DNA from: Duganella guangzhouensis
GTDB lineage: Bacteria; Pseudomonadota; Gammaproteobacteria; Burkholderiales; Burkholderiaceae_D
DNA: 64,000 nucleotides
Assembly: GCF_009674535.1 (NCBI RefSeq)
Contig: NZ_WKJK01000018.1
Span: forward strand, 84,119 to 148,118
Direction: 5' to 3'
Below the pieces are notes generated by a model. It was not told the DNA's origin. It saw nothing but the letters and a program-made list of their open reading frames with translations, and did no database searches. This document shows positions 32,741-42,107 of the stretch, piece by piece (the first letter of the stretch is position 1; every line of letters starts with the position of its first letter). The translations under genes and the position numbers were made by a program.

Positions 32741-34435
32741 TCAGGCTGGTTCCGCGTGCTCCACCAGCAGCTGCACCTTGGTGACGCCGTTGTACTCGTT
32801 GGCGTCCAGCCGGAAGGCGACGCGGGCGCGATCGCCCAGCGCGTCGGTATGGCCGAACCAGATGGCGTCGTAGCGGGCGCCGTTCTTTTCCAGCAGCAGT
32901 TTGAGGTGGCGTTCTTTCAGAATGCGCTGGCTGACCACGCGGAATTCGTCGCAGAACACTGGCGGCGCAAAGCCCTGGCCCCATACCTGGCCATCCAGCT
33001 CGGCGATGAAGCTGGTGCTGTAGTAGGCGTCTTCCAGCGGGCCGTCGGTTTCGATCACGCGTTCCAGCTGTTGCTGGCTCAGCCAGGAACGGCCGACTTC
33101 CTCGAAGGCGGCGGCAAAGGCGTCGAAGGCGTCGGCGCGCAGGGTCAGGCCGGCGGCCATGGCGTGGCCGCCGAATTTGTCGATCAGCGACGGCGCCTTT
33201 TTGTACACCAGGTCCAGCGCGTCGCGCAGATGGAAGCCGGGGATGGAGCGGCCGGAGCCCTTGATCCAGCCCTCGGCGCCAGGCGCGAAGGTGATGGTTG
33301 GCCGGTAGAATTTCTCTTTCAGGCGCGAGGCCACGATGCCGATCACGCCCTGGTGCCAGCTATCGTCGAACACGCAGATGGTGCTGCTTTCGGCCGGTTC
33401 GAAGGCGTCCAGGTGCAGCAGGGCGGTGTCCTGCATGTCGGCTTCGATCTCGCGCCGTTTCAGGTTGATGTCGTTGAGCTGCTGCGCCAGTTGCCAGGCG
33501 CGGCCCTCGTCGTCGGTGATCAGGCATTCGATCCCCAGCGACATGTCTTCCAGCCGGCCGGCCGCGTTCAGGCGCGGGCCGAGCGCGAAACCGAGGTCGA
33601 ACGGATTGGCGCTGCGCGCTTCGCGGCCGGCGACGCGGAACAGCGCCGCCACGCCGGCGTGCATGCGGCCGGCGCGCATGCGCTTCAAGCCCTGCGCCAC
33701 CAGAATGCGGTTGTTGGCGTCCAGTTTGACCACGTCGGCCACCGTGCCCAGCGCCACCAGGTCCAACAAATTATCTAGTTTCGGCTGCGGTTGCGTCTCG
33801 TACGCGCCGCGCTTGCGCAATTCCGCCCGCAGCGCCAGCAGCACGTAAAACATCACGCCGACACCGGCGATGTGCTTGCTGGGGAAGCCGCATTCCGGCT
33901 GGTTGGGATTGACGATCACGCGCGCCGCCGGCAGGGTATCGGCCGGCAGGTGGTGGTCGGTCACCACCACTTCGATGCCGCGCTGGTTGGCGGCGGCCAC
34001 GCCGTCAATGCTGGCGATGCCGTTGTCCACCGTGATGATGATGTCCGGCTGCTTTTCGCGCGCGGTCAGCTCGACAATTTCCGGCGTCAGGCCATAGCCG
34101 TACTCGAAGCGATTCGGCACGATGAAGTCGATATCGGCGCCCATCGCGCGCAGGCCGCGCAGCGCCACGGCGCAGGCGGTGGCGCCGTCGCAATCGTAGT
34201 CGGCCACGATCACCATGCGCTTGCGGGCGGCGATGGCGTCGGCCAGGAACACGGCGGCGGCATCGATGTGCAGCAGGCCCGATGGCGGAATCATGGCGGT
34301 CAGCTCGCTCGACAGCTCTTTCACATCGGTCAGGCCGCGCGCAGCGTACAGGCGCGCCAGCACGGGGTGGACGCCGTTCTGGCGCAGCATTTCGGATTCG
34401 CGGAACGGGTAGGAACGGGTGGCGATGCGGGTCAT
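32741..34435 (-). CDS. recJ: Single-stranded-DNA-specific exonuclease RecJ
   Basis: 564 residues, the standard size. The DHH phosphoesterase motifs are visible: VADYDCDGATAC (motif I), IITVDNG, VVTDHHLP (the DHH), and AGVGVMFYVLLALR. The DHHA1 region GGHAMAAGLTL follows, and the C-terminal OB part is HLKLLLEKN. RecJ degrades 5'-ended single strands in recombination and mismatch repair. Its ATG overlaps the stop of the upstream conserved gene (ATGA). Confidence 0.96.
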   Translation of the reverse strand: MTRIATRSYPFRESEMLRQNGVHPVLARLYAARGLTDVKELSSELTAMIPPSGLLHIDAAAVFLADAIAARKRMVIVADYDCDGATACAVALRGLRAMGADIDFIVPNRFEYGYGLTPEIVELTAREKQPDIIITVDNGIASIDGVAAANQRGIEVVVTDHHLPADTLPAARVIVNPNQPECGFPSKHIAGVGVMFYVLLALRAELRKRGAYETQPQPKLDNLLDLVALGTVADVVKLDANNRILVAQGLKRMRAGRMHAGVAALFRVAGREARSANPFDLGFALGPRLNAAGRLEDMSLGIECLITDDEGRAWQLAQQLNDINLKRREIEADMQDTALLHLDAFEPAESSTICVFDDSWHQGVIGIVASRLKEKFYRPTITFAPGAEGWIKGSGRSIPGFHLRDALDLVYKKAPSLIDKFGGHAMAAGLTLRADAFDAFAAAFEEVGRSWLSQQQLERVIETDGPLEDAYYSTSFIAELDGQVWGQGFAPPVFCDEFRVVSQRILKERHLKLLLEKNGARYDAIWFGHTDALGDRARVAFRLDANEYNGVTKVQLLVEHAEPA

Positions 34436-35472
34436 GGTTGCTTCAACAGGGAATCAAGGGAGGGCTTGCGCCAGAATTTGCGCAGCGCGGCGCGGCTGCA
34501 GTCGGCCGTGGTCCAGCCGTCGCGGTGGCTCAGCACCAGTTGCAGGCTGTCGATGCGGCCGTCCTTGAGCGCGGCCAGCAGCGGCGCCAGCCAGTCTTGC
34601 TCGATGCGCTGCATGCGTGCCAGCCAGTCGGCCCAGTCGCCCACCTGGGCCGGCGCGATCAAATCGCCCAGCATGGCGAGGCCCGGCTGGGCGATCAGTT
34701 GCGCCGCATCGGGCTGACGCAGCTCCGGCGATGCCAGCGCCGCCATCCATGGCGTGCCGCCGGCCACCGCCAGCCGGCCCTGTGGCGCGGCCGGTCCGGC
34801 ACCGCCCCACAGCCAGCAGGAATTCACCGGCTGCAGGCCGCGCGCCTGGCGCGCCTGATTGATCGGATGTTCATGCCACAGCATTTGCACTTCATTCTGC
34901 AGCTTGCGGAAGGCGCGCGCATGCGTGCCTTCGGGCAGCCAGTCGCTCATGCTCTGGGTGGTGGTGGCGTCCGGCGAGGCGACGCACATGTCGGTCCAGT
35001 CGTCGGCGCGCATGAACCACAGGCCTGGCGCGCCGTGCAGCAGGGTGTAGCCGAGTTCTTCGAAATAGGGGCGGGCGAGCTCGTACAGGCCGCGCGAATC
35101 CGCTTCGCTCAGTTGCACCCCGCGCAGGTCGGACAGCAGCAAATGGGTGCGCGAAATCTGCACATGGGTCGGCTGCAGCATAAACCAGTAGCCTTCGGCG
35201 GCTTCGGCAGCCAGTCCGCAACCGCGCATCACGGCGGTGGCCAGCGGTGCGCTGGCGTTGGGTTGGGTGGCGGCCGGCGCCAAGCCCAGCGCGTGACTCA
35301 GCCAGGCTTCGTGCGGCAACACGCGGCTGTCGTTGTCAAAGCTACTATATTGCAAGTTGCTGTGGCGTGTGAACAACGTTTCCAATGCTGGCATTTTGAG
35401 TGCGCGCAGCAGGTCTTTCCCCAGCTCAAGTGGCGGTAAACCAAAGGGTATCAAGAGTGAAATAGCGGTCAT
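34432..35472 (-). CDS. Conserved betaproteobacterial protein upstream of recJ
   Basis: 346 residues from ATG 35472 (MTAISLLIPFGLPP; the frame is open to 35577). It has no signal peptide or clear motif. Recognisable segments are AEGYWFMLQPTHVQISRTHL, then SDWLPEGTHARAFRKLQNE, HEHPINQARQARGLQPVNS and WLWGGAG. Homologues just upstream of recJ in Burkholderiales are often labelled phosphoglycerate mutase-like or regulatory protein, but I see no metal-ligand or catalytic Ser motif here, so no function is claimed. Translational coupling to recJ suggests a linked role. Confidence 0.7.
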   Translation of the reverse strand: MTAISLLIPFGLPPLELGKDLLRALKMPALETLFTRHSNLQYSSFDNDSRVLPHEAWLSHALGLAPAATQPNASAPLATAVMRGCGLAAEAAEGYWFMLQPTHVQISRTHLLLSDLRGVQLSEADSRGLYELARPYFEELGYTLLHGAPGLWFMRADDWTDMCVASPDATTTQSMSDWLPEGTHARAFRKLQNEVQMLWHEHPINQARQARGLQPVNSCWLWGGAGPAAPQGRLAVAGGTPWMAALASPELRQPDAAQLIAQPGLAMLGDLIAPAQVGDWADWLARMQRIEQDWLAPLLAALKDGRIDSLQLVLSHRDGWTTADCSRAALRKFWRKPSLDSLLKQP

Positions 35473-35736
35473 GCCGAGATTGTAGGGCATAGCGCCGATA
35501 TCATGAATTAATTCTTTGAGGAAACAAGAGTTTCGAAAACACCACAAAAGATGTACAAACTTAATTTTTGTAAGCAATTGTTATGTATAATTGCGACAAC
35601 TTACATGTACTAAAGGCATTACTTAAAGTTGCGTAATGTCTGCTTTACCCCGTTGTACCAGCCACTGCCTACCCAAACAGCGTAGAGCCGTGCGGACCGA
35701 CTTATAACTCCAACAACATCCTTTGGAAGGCCCTGT
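35473..35736. promoter_or_regulatory. AT-rich intergenic promoter region upstream of the SdrD-repeat protein
   Basis: This stretch is markedly AT-rich and holds TATAAT at 35586-35591 about 145 bases before the large gene, but no good -35 is found. GGAAGG precedes the start codon. Apart from that I see nothing that I can name. Confidence 0.5.
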
Positions 35737-38700
35737 ATGAGCTCGATCAGCGTAGCTACCACTATTCACATTTGCGAAGATACTGACGGTACCTTCGAAA
35801 TCCGCGATATCCTGGCCGCCGCCGGCTACACCAGCACCAACACGCTGAAAATCAGCGCCTTGTCGGTGGTACTGCCGGACGGCACCATCTCGACCAAGGA
35901 CACGCCGCTGTTCGGCAAAGTCGATCTGGACACGATTTACGTGCGTCCGGGCCAGTGGGCGACCAACTACAACGGCAAGTTCGCGACCTTTGAGCTGGTG
36001 GTGGACCAGGGTTCGACCAACTCCAATAGCGTCACGCTGAGCCTGCAAGTGGTGGTGGACCCGGTCAACGACGCGCCAACCGGCGCCGACAAGACCTTCA
36101 ACCTCAGCAATGGCGGCGCCGTGGTGCTGGCGCAGAGCGATTTCGGCTTCGTTGACGCGGTCGAGCATGATGCCTTCCAGTCGGTCATCATCACCTCGCT
36201 GCCGGTGGCCGGCCAGCTGATGCTGAACGGCAGCGCGATCGCCGTGGGCGCGGAAGTCTCCGCCGCCGACATCGCCGCTGGCAAGCTGAGCTTTGTGCCT
36301 AGCCAGAGCACCTCGGGCAGCTTCGACGTCGGCTTCAAAGTGCGCGATGCCGGCGGCCTGGTGGGCTGCGGCGCGGCCGATACCAGCGCCACCCCGAATT
36401 ACCTGACCTTCAAGCTGCCGCAGGCGCATCTGGGCGACACCGTGTGGGAAGACCTCAACGGCAACGGCGTGCAGGACAGCGGCGAAGCGGGCATCGCCGG
36501 CGTTACCGTGCAGCTGAAGGACAGCGGCGGCAACGTGGTGACCACCACCACCACCGACGCCAGCGGCAAATACCACTTCGACGTCAGCGCCGGCACTTAT
36601 TCGGTCACCGTGCAGACGCCAGCCGGCTACGCCGTCACCAGCCAAGGGCAGGGCGGCAATGGCGCCACCGACAGCGACGTTGATGCCAGCGGCAATAGCG
36701 GCAGCATTGTGCTGACGCCGGGCCAGACCAATAACGATGTCGATGCCGGCCTCTACCGTCCAGTGTCGCTGGGCGACACCGTGTGGTACGACACCAACCG
36801 CAATGGCGTGCAGGACAGCGGCGAAGCCGGCGTGGCCGGCGTCAAGGTCACGCTGCTGGACGCCAATGGCCAGGCCGTGGGCGCCAGCGTCACCACCGAT
36901 GCCAACGGTCACTACCAGTTCAGCAACCTGAAGCCGGGCATCTACAGCGTGCAGTTCGACAAGACCAGCCTGCCGGACCACTACTACTTCACCAGCGCCG
37001 GCCAGGGCGGTGACCTGACCAAGGATTCCGACGCCAACGTCAACACCGGCGCCACCGCGCAAGTCACGCTGAATTCGGGCGACAGCTACCAGCATCTCGA
37101 CGCCGGCATCGTGGTGCAACAAGCCACCGTGGGTGACCGCGTGTGGGAAGACAAGAACGGCAATGGCGTGCAGGACAGCGGCGAAGCGGGCATCGATGGC
37201 GCCACCGTACAGCTGAAAGACAGCAACGGCAATGTGGTGCAGACCGTGGTCAGCCATGACGGCGGCCAGTACAGCTTTACCGTCGATCCCGGCACCTACA
37301 CCGTGTCGGTGGCGGCGCCGTCCGGCTACACCTTCACCGGCAGCGGCAAGGGCGGCAATGGCGCGCTGGACAGCGATGTCGATGCCAGCGGCAACGCCAG
37401 CGTCACGCTGGTTGCGGGCGAAACCAATAACAACATCGACGCCGGCGTCTACCGTCCAGCCTCGCTGAGCCAGATCGTCTGGTTCGACGCCGACCGTGAC
37501 GGTCGTCTGGACAATGGCGAGACCGGCGCCGCCGGCGTTAGTGTGTTGCTGCTGGATGCCAACGGCAATCCAGTGCCTGGCGCGGTTGCCACTACCGACG
37601 CCAACGGCCACTACCAGTTCACCAATCTGCCGCCAGGCACTTACAGCGTGCAATTCGACAAGAGCACGCTGCCGACCGGCTACGACTTCACCTCAGCCGC
37701 CAGCGGCGCGCCGGGCAACGGCGGCTCCGACGCCGACACCGGCACCGGCAAGACCGCGCAGGTGACGCTGGTGTCCGGCCAGGACCTGACGCTGCGCGCC
37801 GGCCTGGTGATACAGCAGGCCACGCTGGGCGACCGCGTGTGGGAAGACACTAACGGCAACGGCGTGCAGGATAGCGGCGAAGCCGGCATCGTTGGCGTCA
37901 AGGTCGACCTGAAAGATGTCAACGGCAATGTGGTGCAGACCACCACCACCGGTACCGACGGCAAGTACAGCTTCACCGTCGATCCTGGCAAGTACACGGT
38001 CTCGGTCACCGCGCCAACCGGCATGACTGCCACCACCCAGCACGCCGGCGCCGATGGCGTCGACAGCGACATCAATGTCAACGGCCAGAGCGACCAGGTG
38101 ACGCTGACCCCTGGCTCCACCAACAACAATGTCGATGCCGGCTTCTATAAGGCAGTCACGCTGGGCGACCGCGTCTGGTACGACAGCAACCGCAACGGCG
38201 TGCAGGACAGCGGCGAGACCGGCGTGGCCGGCGTCAAGGTGCTGCTGCTGGACGCCAACGGCAATCCGACCGGCACCACCGCCACCACCGATGCCAACGG
38301 CAACTACAGCTTCACCAATCTGAAGCCAGGCACTTACAGCGTGCAGTTCGACAAGAGCTCGCTGCCGGCCAACTATGTGTTCACCAGCGCCGATCAGGGC
38401 AGCAACGACGCCAAGGATTCGGACGCCAACATCACCACCGGCACCACCGCCAGCGTGACCTTGGCCTCGGGCGGCGTCAACAATGACATGGACGCCGGCA
38501 TTGTGGTGGTCCAGGCCAAGCTGGGCGACACCGTGTGGGAAGACAAGAACGGCAACGGCGTGCAGGACAGCGGCGAAGCCGGCATCGCCGGCGTCACCGT
38601 GCAGCTGAAGGACAGCACCGGCAAAGTGGTGCAGACCACCACCACCGCGGCCGACGGCAAGTACAGCTTCACCGCCGATCCTGGCACTTACACCGTGTCG

Positions 38701-41220
38701 GTGACGGCGCCATCCGGCTACCAGTTCACCGGCAAGGACCTGGGCGGCGATGATGCCAAGGATAGCGACTTTGGCACCACTGGCCAGAGCGACAGCATTG
38801 TGCTGGCCTCGGGCGACAACAACACCAGCGTCGATGCCGGCCTGTACAAGGCTGCCACCGTCGGTGACCGCGTCTGGCTGGACAAGAATGGCAACGGCGT
38901 GCAGGACAGCGGCGAAGCCGGCGTGTGCGGCGTTAAAGTCACGCTGATGGACGCCAACGGCCAGCAAGTGGGCGCCAGCGTCAGCACCGACGCCAACGGC
39001 AACTACAGCTTTACCAATCTGAAGCCGGGCAACTACACCGTGGTGTTCGACAAGAGCTCGCTGCCGGAAGGCATGGCCTTCACCACCGCCAACGTCGGCA
39101 GCAACGATGCCGTCGATTCGGATGCCAGCGCCACCGGCGTGTCGCACGTCGTCACGCTGACCTCGGGCCAGACCGACAAGACCGTCGACGCCGGCGTAGT
39201 GGCGGCCGCCACCATTGGCGACCGCGTGTGGGTCGACAGCAATGCCAACGGCATCCAGGACAGCGGCGAGAGCGGCAAGGCGGGTGTGACGGTGCAGCTG
39301 AAGGATGCGAGCGGCAACGTGGTCAAGACCACCACCACCGATAGCAGCGGCAACTACAAGTTCTCGGTCGAGGCCGGCACTTACTCGGTCGCCATCAAGA
39401 CCCCGGCCGGCTTTGTCACCACCGCCCAGGACGTCGGCAACAACAACGCCATTGACAGCGACGCCGACGCCAGCGGTAACCTGGGCAACGTTACCGTGGC
39501 GGCCGGTCAGAACGTCACCAATATGGACGCCGGCATCTATCAGAAAGCCGAAGTCGGCGACAAAGTCTGGTATGACCTGAACGGCGATGGCATCCAGAAC
39601 AACGGCGAAAGCGGCGCCAGCGGCCTGAAAGTCACGCTGCTGAACGAGAAGAATGCCGTGGTCGGCACCACCACCACCGATGCCAATGGCCTGTATTCGT
39701 TCACCGACCTGACGCCGGGTAAATATTCGGTCAAGTTCAGCGCGCCGAACGACTATCTGTTCACCAAGCAGGACCAGGGCAGCAACGACAACATCGATTC
39801 CGATGCCGACAGCACCGGTCTGACCGCGCAGTTCACGCTGACCTCGGGTCAGGTCGACAAGACCCGTGATGCCGGCCTGGTCAAGAGCGCCAGCATCGGT
39901 GACCGCGTCTGGGAAGACAGCAACTACAACGGCGTGCAGGATAGCGGCGAGAAGGGTGTCGATGGCGTCACCATCAAACTGTACGACGCCACCACCGGCG
40001 CGCTGAAAGCCACCACCGTCACCCACGACGGCGGCCAGTATCTGTTCGACGACCTGCAGGCTGGCAGCTACAAGGTGGAAGTCACCAACGGCAGCGGCTG
40101 GTACTTCACCAAGTCCGGCCAGGGTAGCGATGCCACCGATTCCGACATCACCAGCGTGTCCGGCAGCACCGGCAAGACCGGCGCCATCACGCTGGCGGCC
40201 GGCCAGAACATCACCACCGAGGACGCCGGCATTTACCGCAAGGCCAGCCTGGGCGACAAGGTGTGGCGCGACGCTAACCATAACGGCATCCAGGATAGCG
40301 GCGAGGAGGGCATCGGCGGCATCAGCGTGTCGCTGTACGACGCCACCACCGGCAAGCAAGTCGGCTCGACCATCAAGACCGATGCCAACGGCAACTACAA
40401 GTTCAGCGACCTTAACCCGGGCCAGTACTACCTGCAGTTCGACAAGACCAATGTCAGCGTCTACTTCGCGTCGGACAAGAGCACCGTCAACATGAATAAC
40501 TGGAAGTGGGGCGTACAAAACGTCGGCAGCAACGACCAGATCGACTCCGACGTGGCGGGTGATGGCAAGTCCTATGTCAACGTGACCAAGACCGGCACCA
40601 TCACGCTGACCTCGGGCAAGAACGACATGAGCTGGGACGCCACCATCACGCCGATCGCGATCGACCTCAATGGTGACGGCATCCACACCATCGCCCGTCA
40701 GGACATGACCGGCAGCTTCGACCTGCTGGGCAGCGGCAAGGCGATTCAGTCCGGCTGGCTGTCCGGCAGCGACGGCTTCCTGGCGATCGACACCAACGGC
40801 AACGGCCAGATCGACGACATCAGCGAGCTGTTTGGCGGCGTCAGCAAGGGTTCCGGCTTCGCCAAGCTGGCCAGCTATGACAGCAACCACGATGGCCTGG
40901 TCGATGCCAACGATGCCCAGTTCGCCAGCCTGTTGATCTGGCAGGACGCCAACAGCAACGGCAAGACCGACGCCGGCGAGTTGATGACCCTGGCCAAGGC
41001 CGGCATCACCAGCCTGAACGTCAGCTATACCGAACTGCCGTTCGTGGATGCCAACAACAACCTGCATCTGGAGCGCAGCAGCGTCACGCTGGCCAATGGC
41101 GGCAGCGCCGACATGACCGACGTCTATTTCAACGTGGATGCCGCCGACGCGGCCGCCGCCGGCATCACCACCCCCACCATTGCCGAGCTGGTGGGTCAGT
41201 CGCAAATCATCACCGCATAA
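35737..41220 (+). CDS. Large secreted surface protein with 12 SdrD-B-type repeats and calcium-binding C-terminus
   Basis: 1827 residues with no signal peptide. Residues 1-230 are a cadherin/VCBS-like head (DPVNDAPTGADKTF is typical). Residues 232-1634 hold 12 repeats of about 117 residues, each starting like LGDTVWEDLNGNGVQDSGE and continuing GVTVQLKD, then YSFTVDPGTYTVSV and DAGLY. These are Cna-B/SdrD-B folds, and each DxNxNGxxDxGE loop can bind calcium. Residues 1640-1827 have further EF-hand-like sites (DLNGDGIHT, DTNGNGQIDD, DSNHDGLVDANDAQF, DANSNGKTDAGEL). The lack of a signal peptide and the calcium-rich end suggest type I secretion, but no secretion genes are adjacent. A PEP-CTERM gene follows by 28 bases. 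Confidence 0.88.
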   Translation: MSSISVATTIHICEDTDGTFEIRDILAAAGYTSTNTLKISALSVVLPDGTISTKDTPLFGKVDLDTIYVRPGQWATNYNGKFATFELVVDQGSTNSNSVTLSLQVVVDPVNDAPTGADKTFNLSNGGAVVLAQSDFGFVDAVEHDAFQSVIITSLPVAGQLMLNGSAIAVGAEVSAADIAAGKLSFVPSQSTSGSFDVGFKVRDAGGLVGCGAADTSATPNYLTFKLPQAHLGDTVWEDLNGNGVQDSGEAGIAGVTVQLKDSGGNVVTTTTTDASGKYHFDVSAGTYSVTVQTPAGYAVTSQGQGGNGATDSDVDASGNSGSIVLTPGQTNNDVDAGLYRPVSLGDTVWYDTNRNGVQDSGEAGVAGVKVTLLDANGQAVGASVTTDANGHYQFSNLKPGIYSVQFDKTSLPDHYYFTSAGQGGDLTKDSDANVNTGATAQVTLNSGDSYQHLDAGIVVQQATVGDRVWEDKNGNGVQDSGEAGIDGATVQLKDSNGNVVQTVVSHDGGQYSFTVDPGTYTVSVAAPSGYTFTGSGKGGNGALDSDVDASGNASVTLVAGETNNNIDAGVYRPASLSQIVWFDADRDGRLDNGETGAAGVSVLLLDANGNPVPGAVATTDANGHYQFTNLPPGTYSVQFDKSTLPTGYDFTSAASGAPGNGGSDADTGTGKTAQVTLVSGQDLTLRAGLVIQQATLGDRVWEDTNGNGVQDSGEAGIVGVKVDLKDVNGNVVQTTTTGTDGKYSFTVDPGKYTVSVTAPTGMTATTQHAGADGVDSDINVNGQSDQVTLTPGSTNNNVDAGFYKAVTLGDRVWYDSNRNGVQDSGETGVAGVKVLLLDANGNPTGTTATTDANGNYSFTNLKPGTYSVQFDKSSLPANYVFTSADQGSNDAKDSDANITTGTTASVTLASGGVNNDMDAGIVVVQAKLGDTVWEDKNGNGVQDSGEAGIAGVTVQLKDSTGKVVQTTTTAADGKYSFTADPGTYTVSVTAPSGYQFTGKDLGGDDAKDSDFGTTGQSDSIVLASGDNNTSVDAGLYKAATVGDRVWLDKNGNGVQDSGEAGVCGVKVTLMDANGQQVGASVSTDANGNYSFTNLKPGNYTVVFDKSSLPEGMAFTTANVGSNDAVDSDASATGVSHVVTLTSGQTDKTVDAGVVAAATIGDRVWVDSNANGIQDSGESGKAGVTVQLKDASGNVVKTTTTDSSGNYKFSVEAGTYSVAIKTPAGFVTTAQDVGNNNAIDSDADASGNLGNVTVAAGQNVTNMDAGIYQKAEVGDKVWYDLNGDGIQNNGESGASGLKVTLLNEKNAVVGTTTTDANGLYSFTDLTPGKYSVKFSAPNDYLFTKQDQGSNDNIDSDADSTGLTAQFTLTSGQVDKTRDAGLVKSASIGDRVWEDSNYNGVQDSGEKGVDGVTIKLYDATTGALKATTVTHDGGQYLFDDLQAGSYKVEVTNGSGWYFTKSGQGSDATDSDITSVSGSTGKTGAITLAAGQNITTEDAGIYRKASLGDKVWRDANHNGIQDSGEEGIGGISVSLYDATTGKQVGSTIKTDANGNYKFSDLNPGQYYLQFDKTNVSVYFASDKSTVNMNNWKWGVQNVGSNDQIDSDVAGDGKSYVNVTKTGTITLTSGKNDMSWDATITPIAIDLNGDGIHTIARQDMTGSFDLLGSGKAIQSGWLSGSDGFLAIDTNGNGQIDDISELFGGVSKGSGFAKLASYDSNHDGLVDANDAQFASLLIWQDANSNGKTDAGELMTLAKAGITSLNVSYTELPFVDANNNLHLERSSVTLANGGSADMTDVYFNVDAADAAAAGITTPTIAELVGQSQIITA
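36430..40650 (+). repeat. In-frame tandem coding repeats of the SdrD-B protein
   Basis: Twelve degenerate units of about 350 bases. The segment encoding NGVQDSGE (AACGGCGTGCAGGACAGCGG and variants) is nearly identical in most units. The high nucleotide identity makes this stretch prone to recombination and copy-number change. Confidence 0.9.
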
Positions 41221-41248
41221 CTTTTAAATCAAGAGAGAGAACAAGACC

Positions 41249-41947
41249 ATGAACATCAAGCACGCACTGAACACCGCAGCACTGGCCGTTACCCTCGCAT
41301 TTGCCGGTGCCGCGCACGCGGACGACGCCTACAACCACAACGCCATCGTCGGTTCGGGTGGCATCGTGGCCGCCCCGGGCGCCACGCTGATCAATCCTGA
41401 GCCTGATTATCCGTTCCCGGCCGTCAGCGTCATCGTCTACGACATGACCAATGTCAGCAACCCAAGCCAGAGCTACCTGGCGTTCTGCTTCCAGCCGGAA
41501 GTGGTGCTGGGTACCACGTCCAGCTACACCGCCAGTTACAACGTCGGCACTGGTACGGTCAGCAACGCAGTGCGCAAGCTGTATGAAACCGCCTACGCCA
41601 GCACCATCGGCGACTCCGACAAGCAGATCTCGTTCCAGTTGGCGCTGTGGGAACTGCAGGCCGATAACAGCGATTTGTACAGCGGCGCACAGGCGTTCGC
41701 CTTGCCCGATACGCTGGTGACCGATGCCGCCACCATGCTGACCGTGGCTTCGGGACACACGCTGACCAACGCCTACAACTACACCATCTTCAACGGCGTC
41801 AACGCCGACACTACCGCCTCGCAGACGCTGATCGGCGTATCGGCCGTGCCGGAAGCGGACACCTGGGCCATGCTGGTCGCCGGCCTCGGCCTGGTGGGCC
41901 TGGTGGGCCGCCGCAAGCATCGCGCCACCGACAAGTTCACTGCATAA
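41249..41947 (+). CDS. PEP-CTERM sorting-domain exoprotein
   Basis: 232 residues with a signal peptide (AGAAHA/DDAYN). The C-terminus is VPEADTWAMLVAGLGLVGLV then GRRKHR: a PEP-like signature, a membrane helix and a basic tail, the sorting signal cleaved by exosortase in exopolysaccharide-producing bacteria. The variant Ala after PE is common in this group. The middle contains YLAFCFQPEV and ISFQLALWELQAD, like thioester-type or ice-structuring PEP-CTERM proteins. It follows the SdrD-repeat protein by 28 bases with AGAGAGAGAAC as ribosome site, so co-expression is likely. Confidence 0.9.
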   Translation: MNIKHALNTAALAVTLAFAGAAHADDAYNHNAIVGSGGIVAAPGATLINPEPDYPFPAVSVIVYDMTNVSNPSQSYLAFCFQPEVVLGTTSSYTASYNVGTGTVSNAVRKLYETAYASTIGDSDKQISFQLALWELQADNSDLYSGAQAFALPDTLVTDAATMLTVASGHTLTNAYNYTIFNGVNADTTASQTLIGVSAVPEADTWAMLVAGLGLVGLVGRRKHRATDKFTA

Positions 41948-41980
41948 GTTCGACGTTTAAGACCTGCTTAAGCCATTCCG

Positions 41981-42020
41981 CCGCGCCCCGCAGCCAGTTG
42001 CTGCCGGGCGCGGTTTTTTT
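41981..42020 (+). terminator. Intrinsic terminator after the PEP-CTERM gene
   Basis: A 14-base stem (CCGCGCCCCGCAGC with its complement, one mismatch) has a 5-base loop and a run of seven Ts. It closes the SdrD-repeat and PEP-CTERM transcript. Confidence 0.85.
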
Positions 42021-42107
42021 ATCGGCCGGGGTGGGGTGTTTCACCCATGAAAGTGCGTTTGTATGGCACACTGCGGGCTTGTTACGTTTGATCCTCCCCT
42101 GGAGCCC

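Noticed and set aside
36430..40650. Regular DNA repeats that might suggest a CRISPR array
   Set aside because: The units are about 350 bases, degenerate, and in frame within one protein.
37693..41205. A 1170-residue open frame on the minus strand opposite the SdrD-repeat gene
   Set aside because: It mirrors the repetitive, GC-biased codons of the real gene, has no ribosome site or recognisable domain, and repeats its partner's period.
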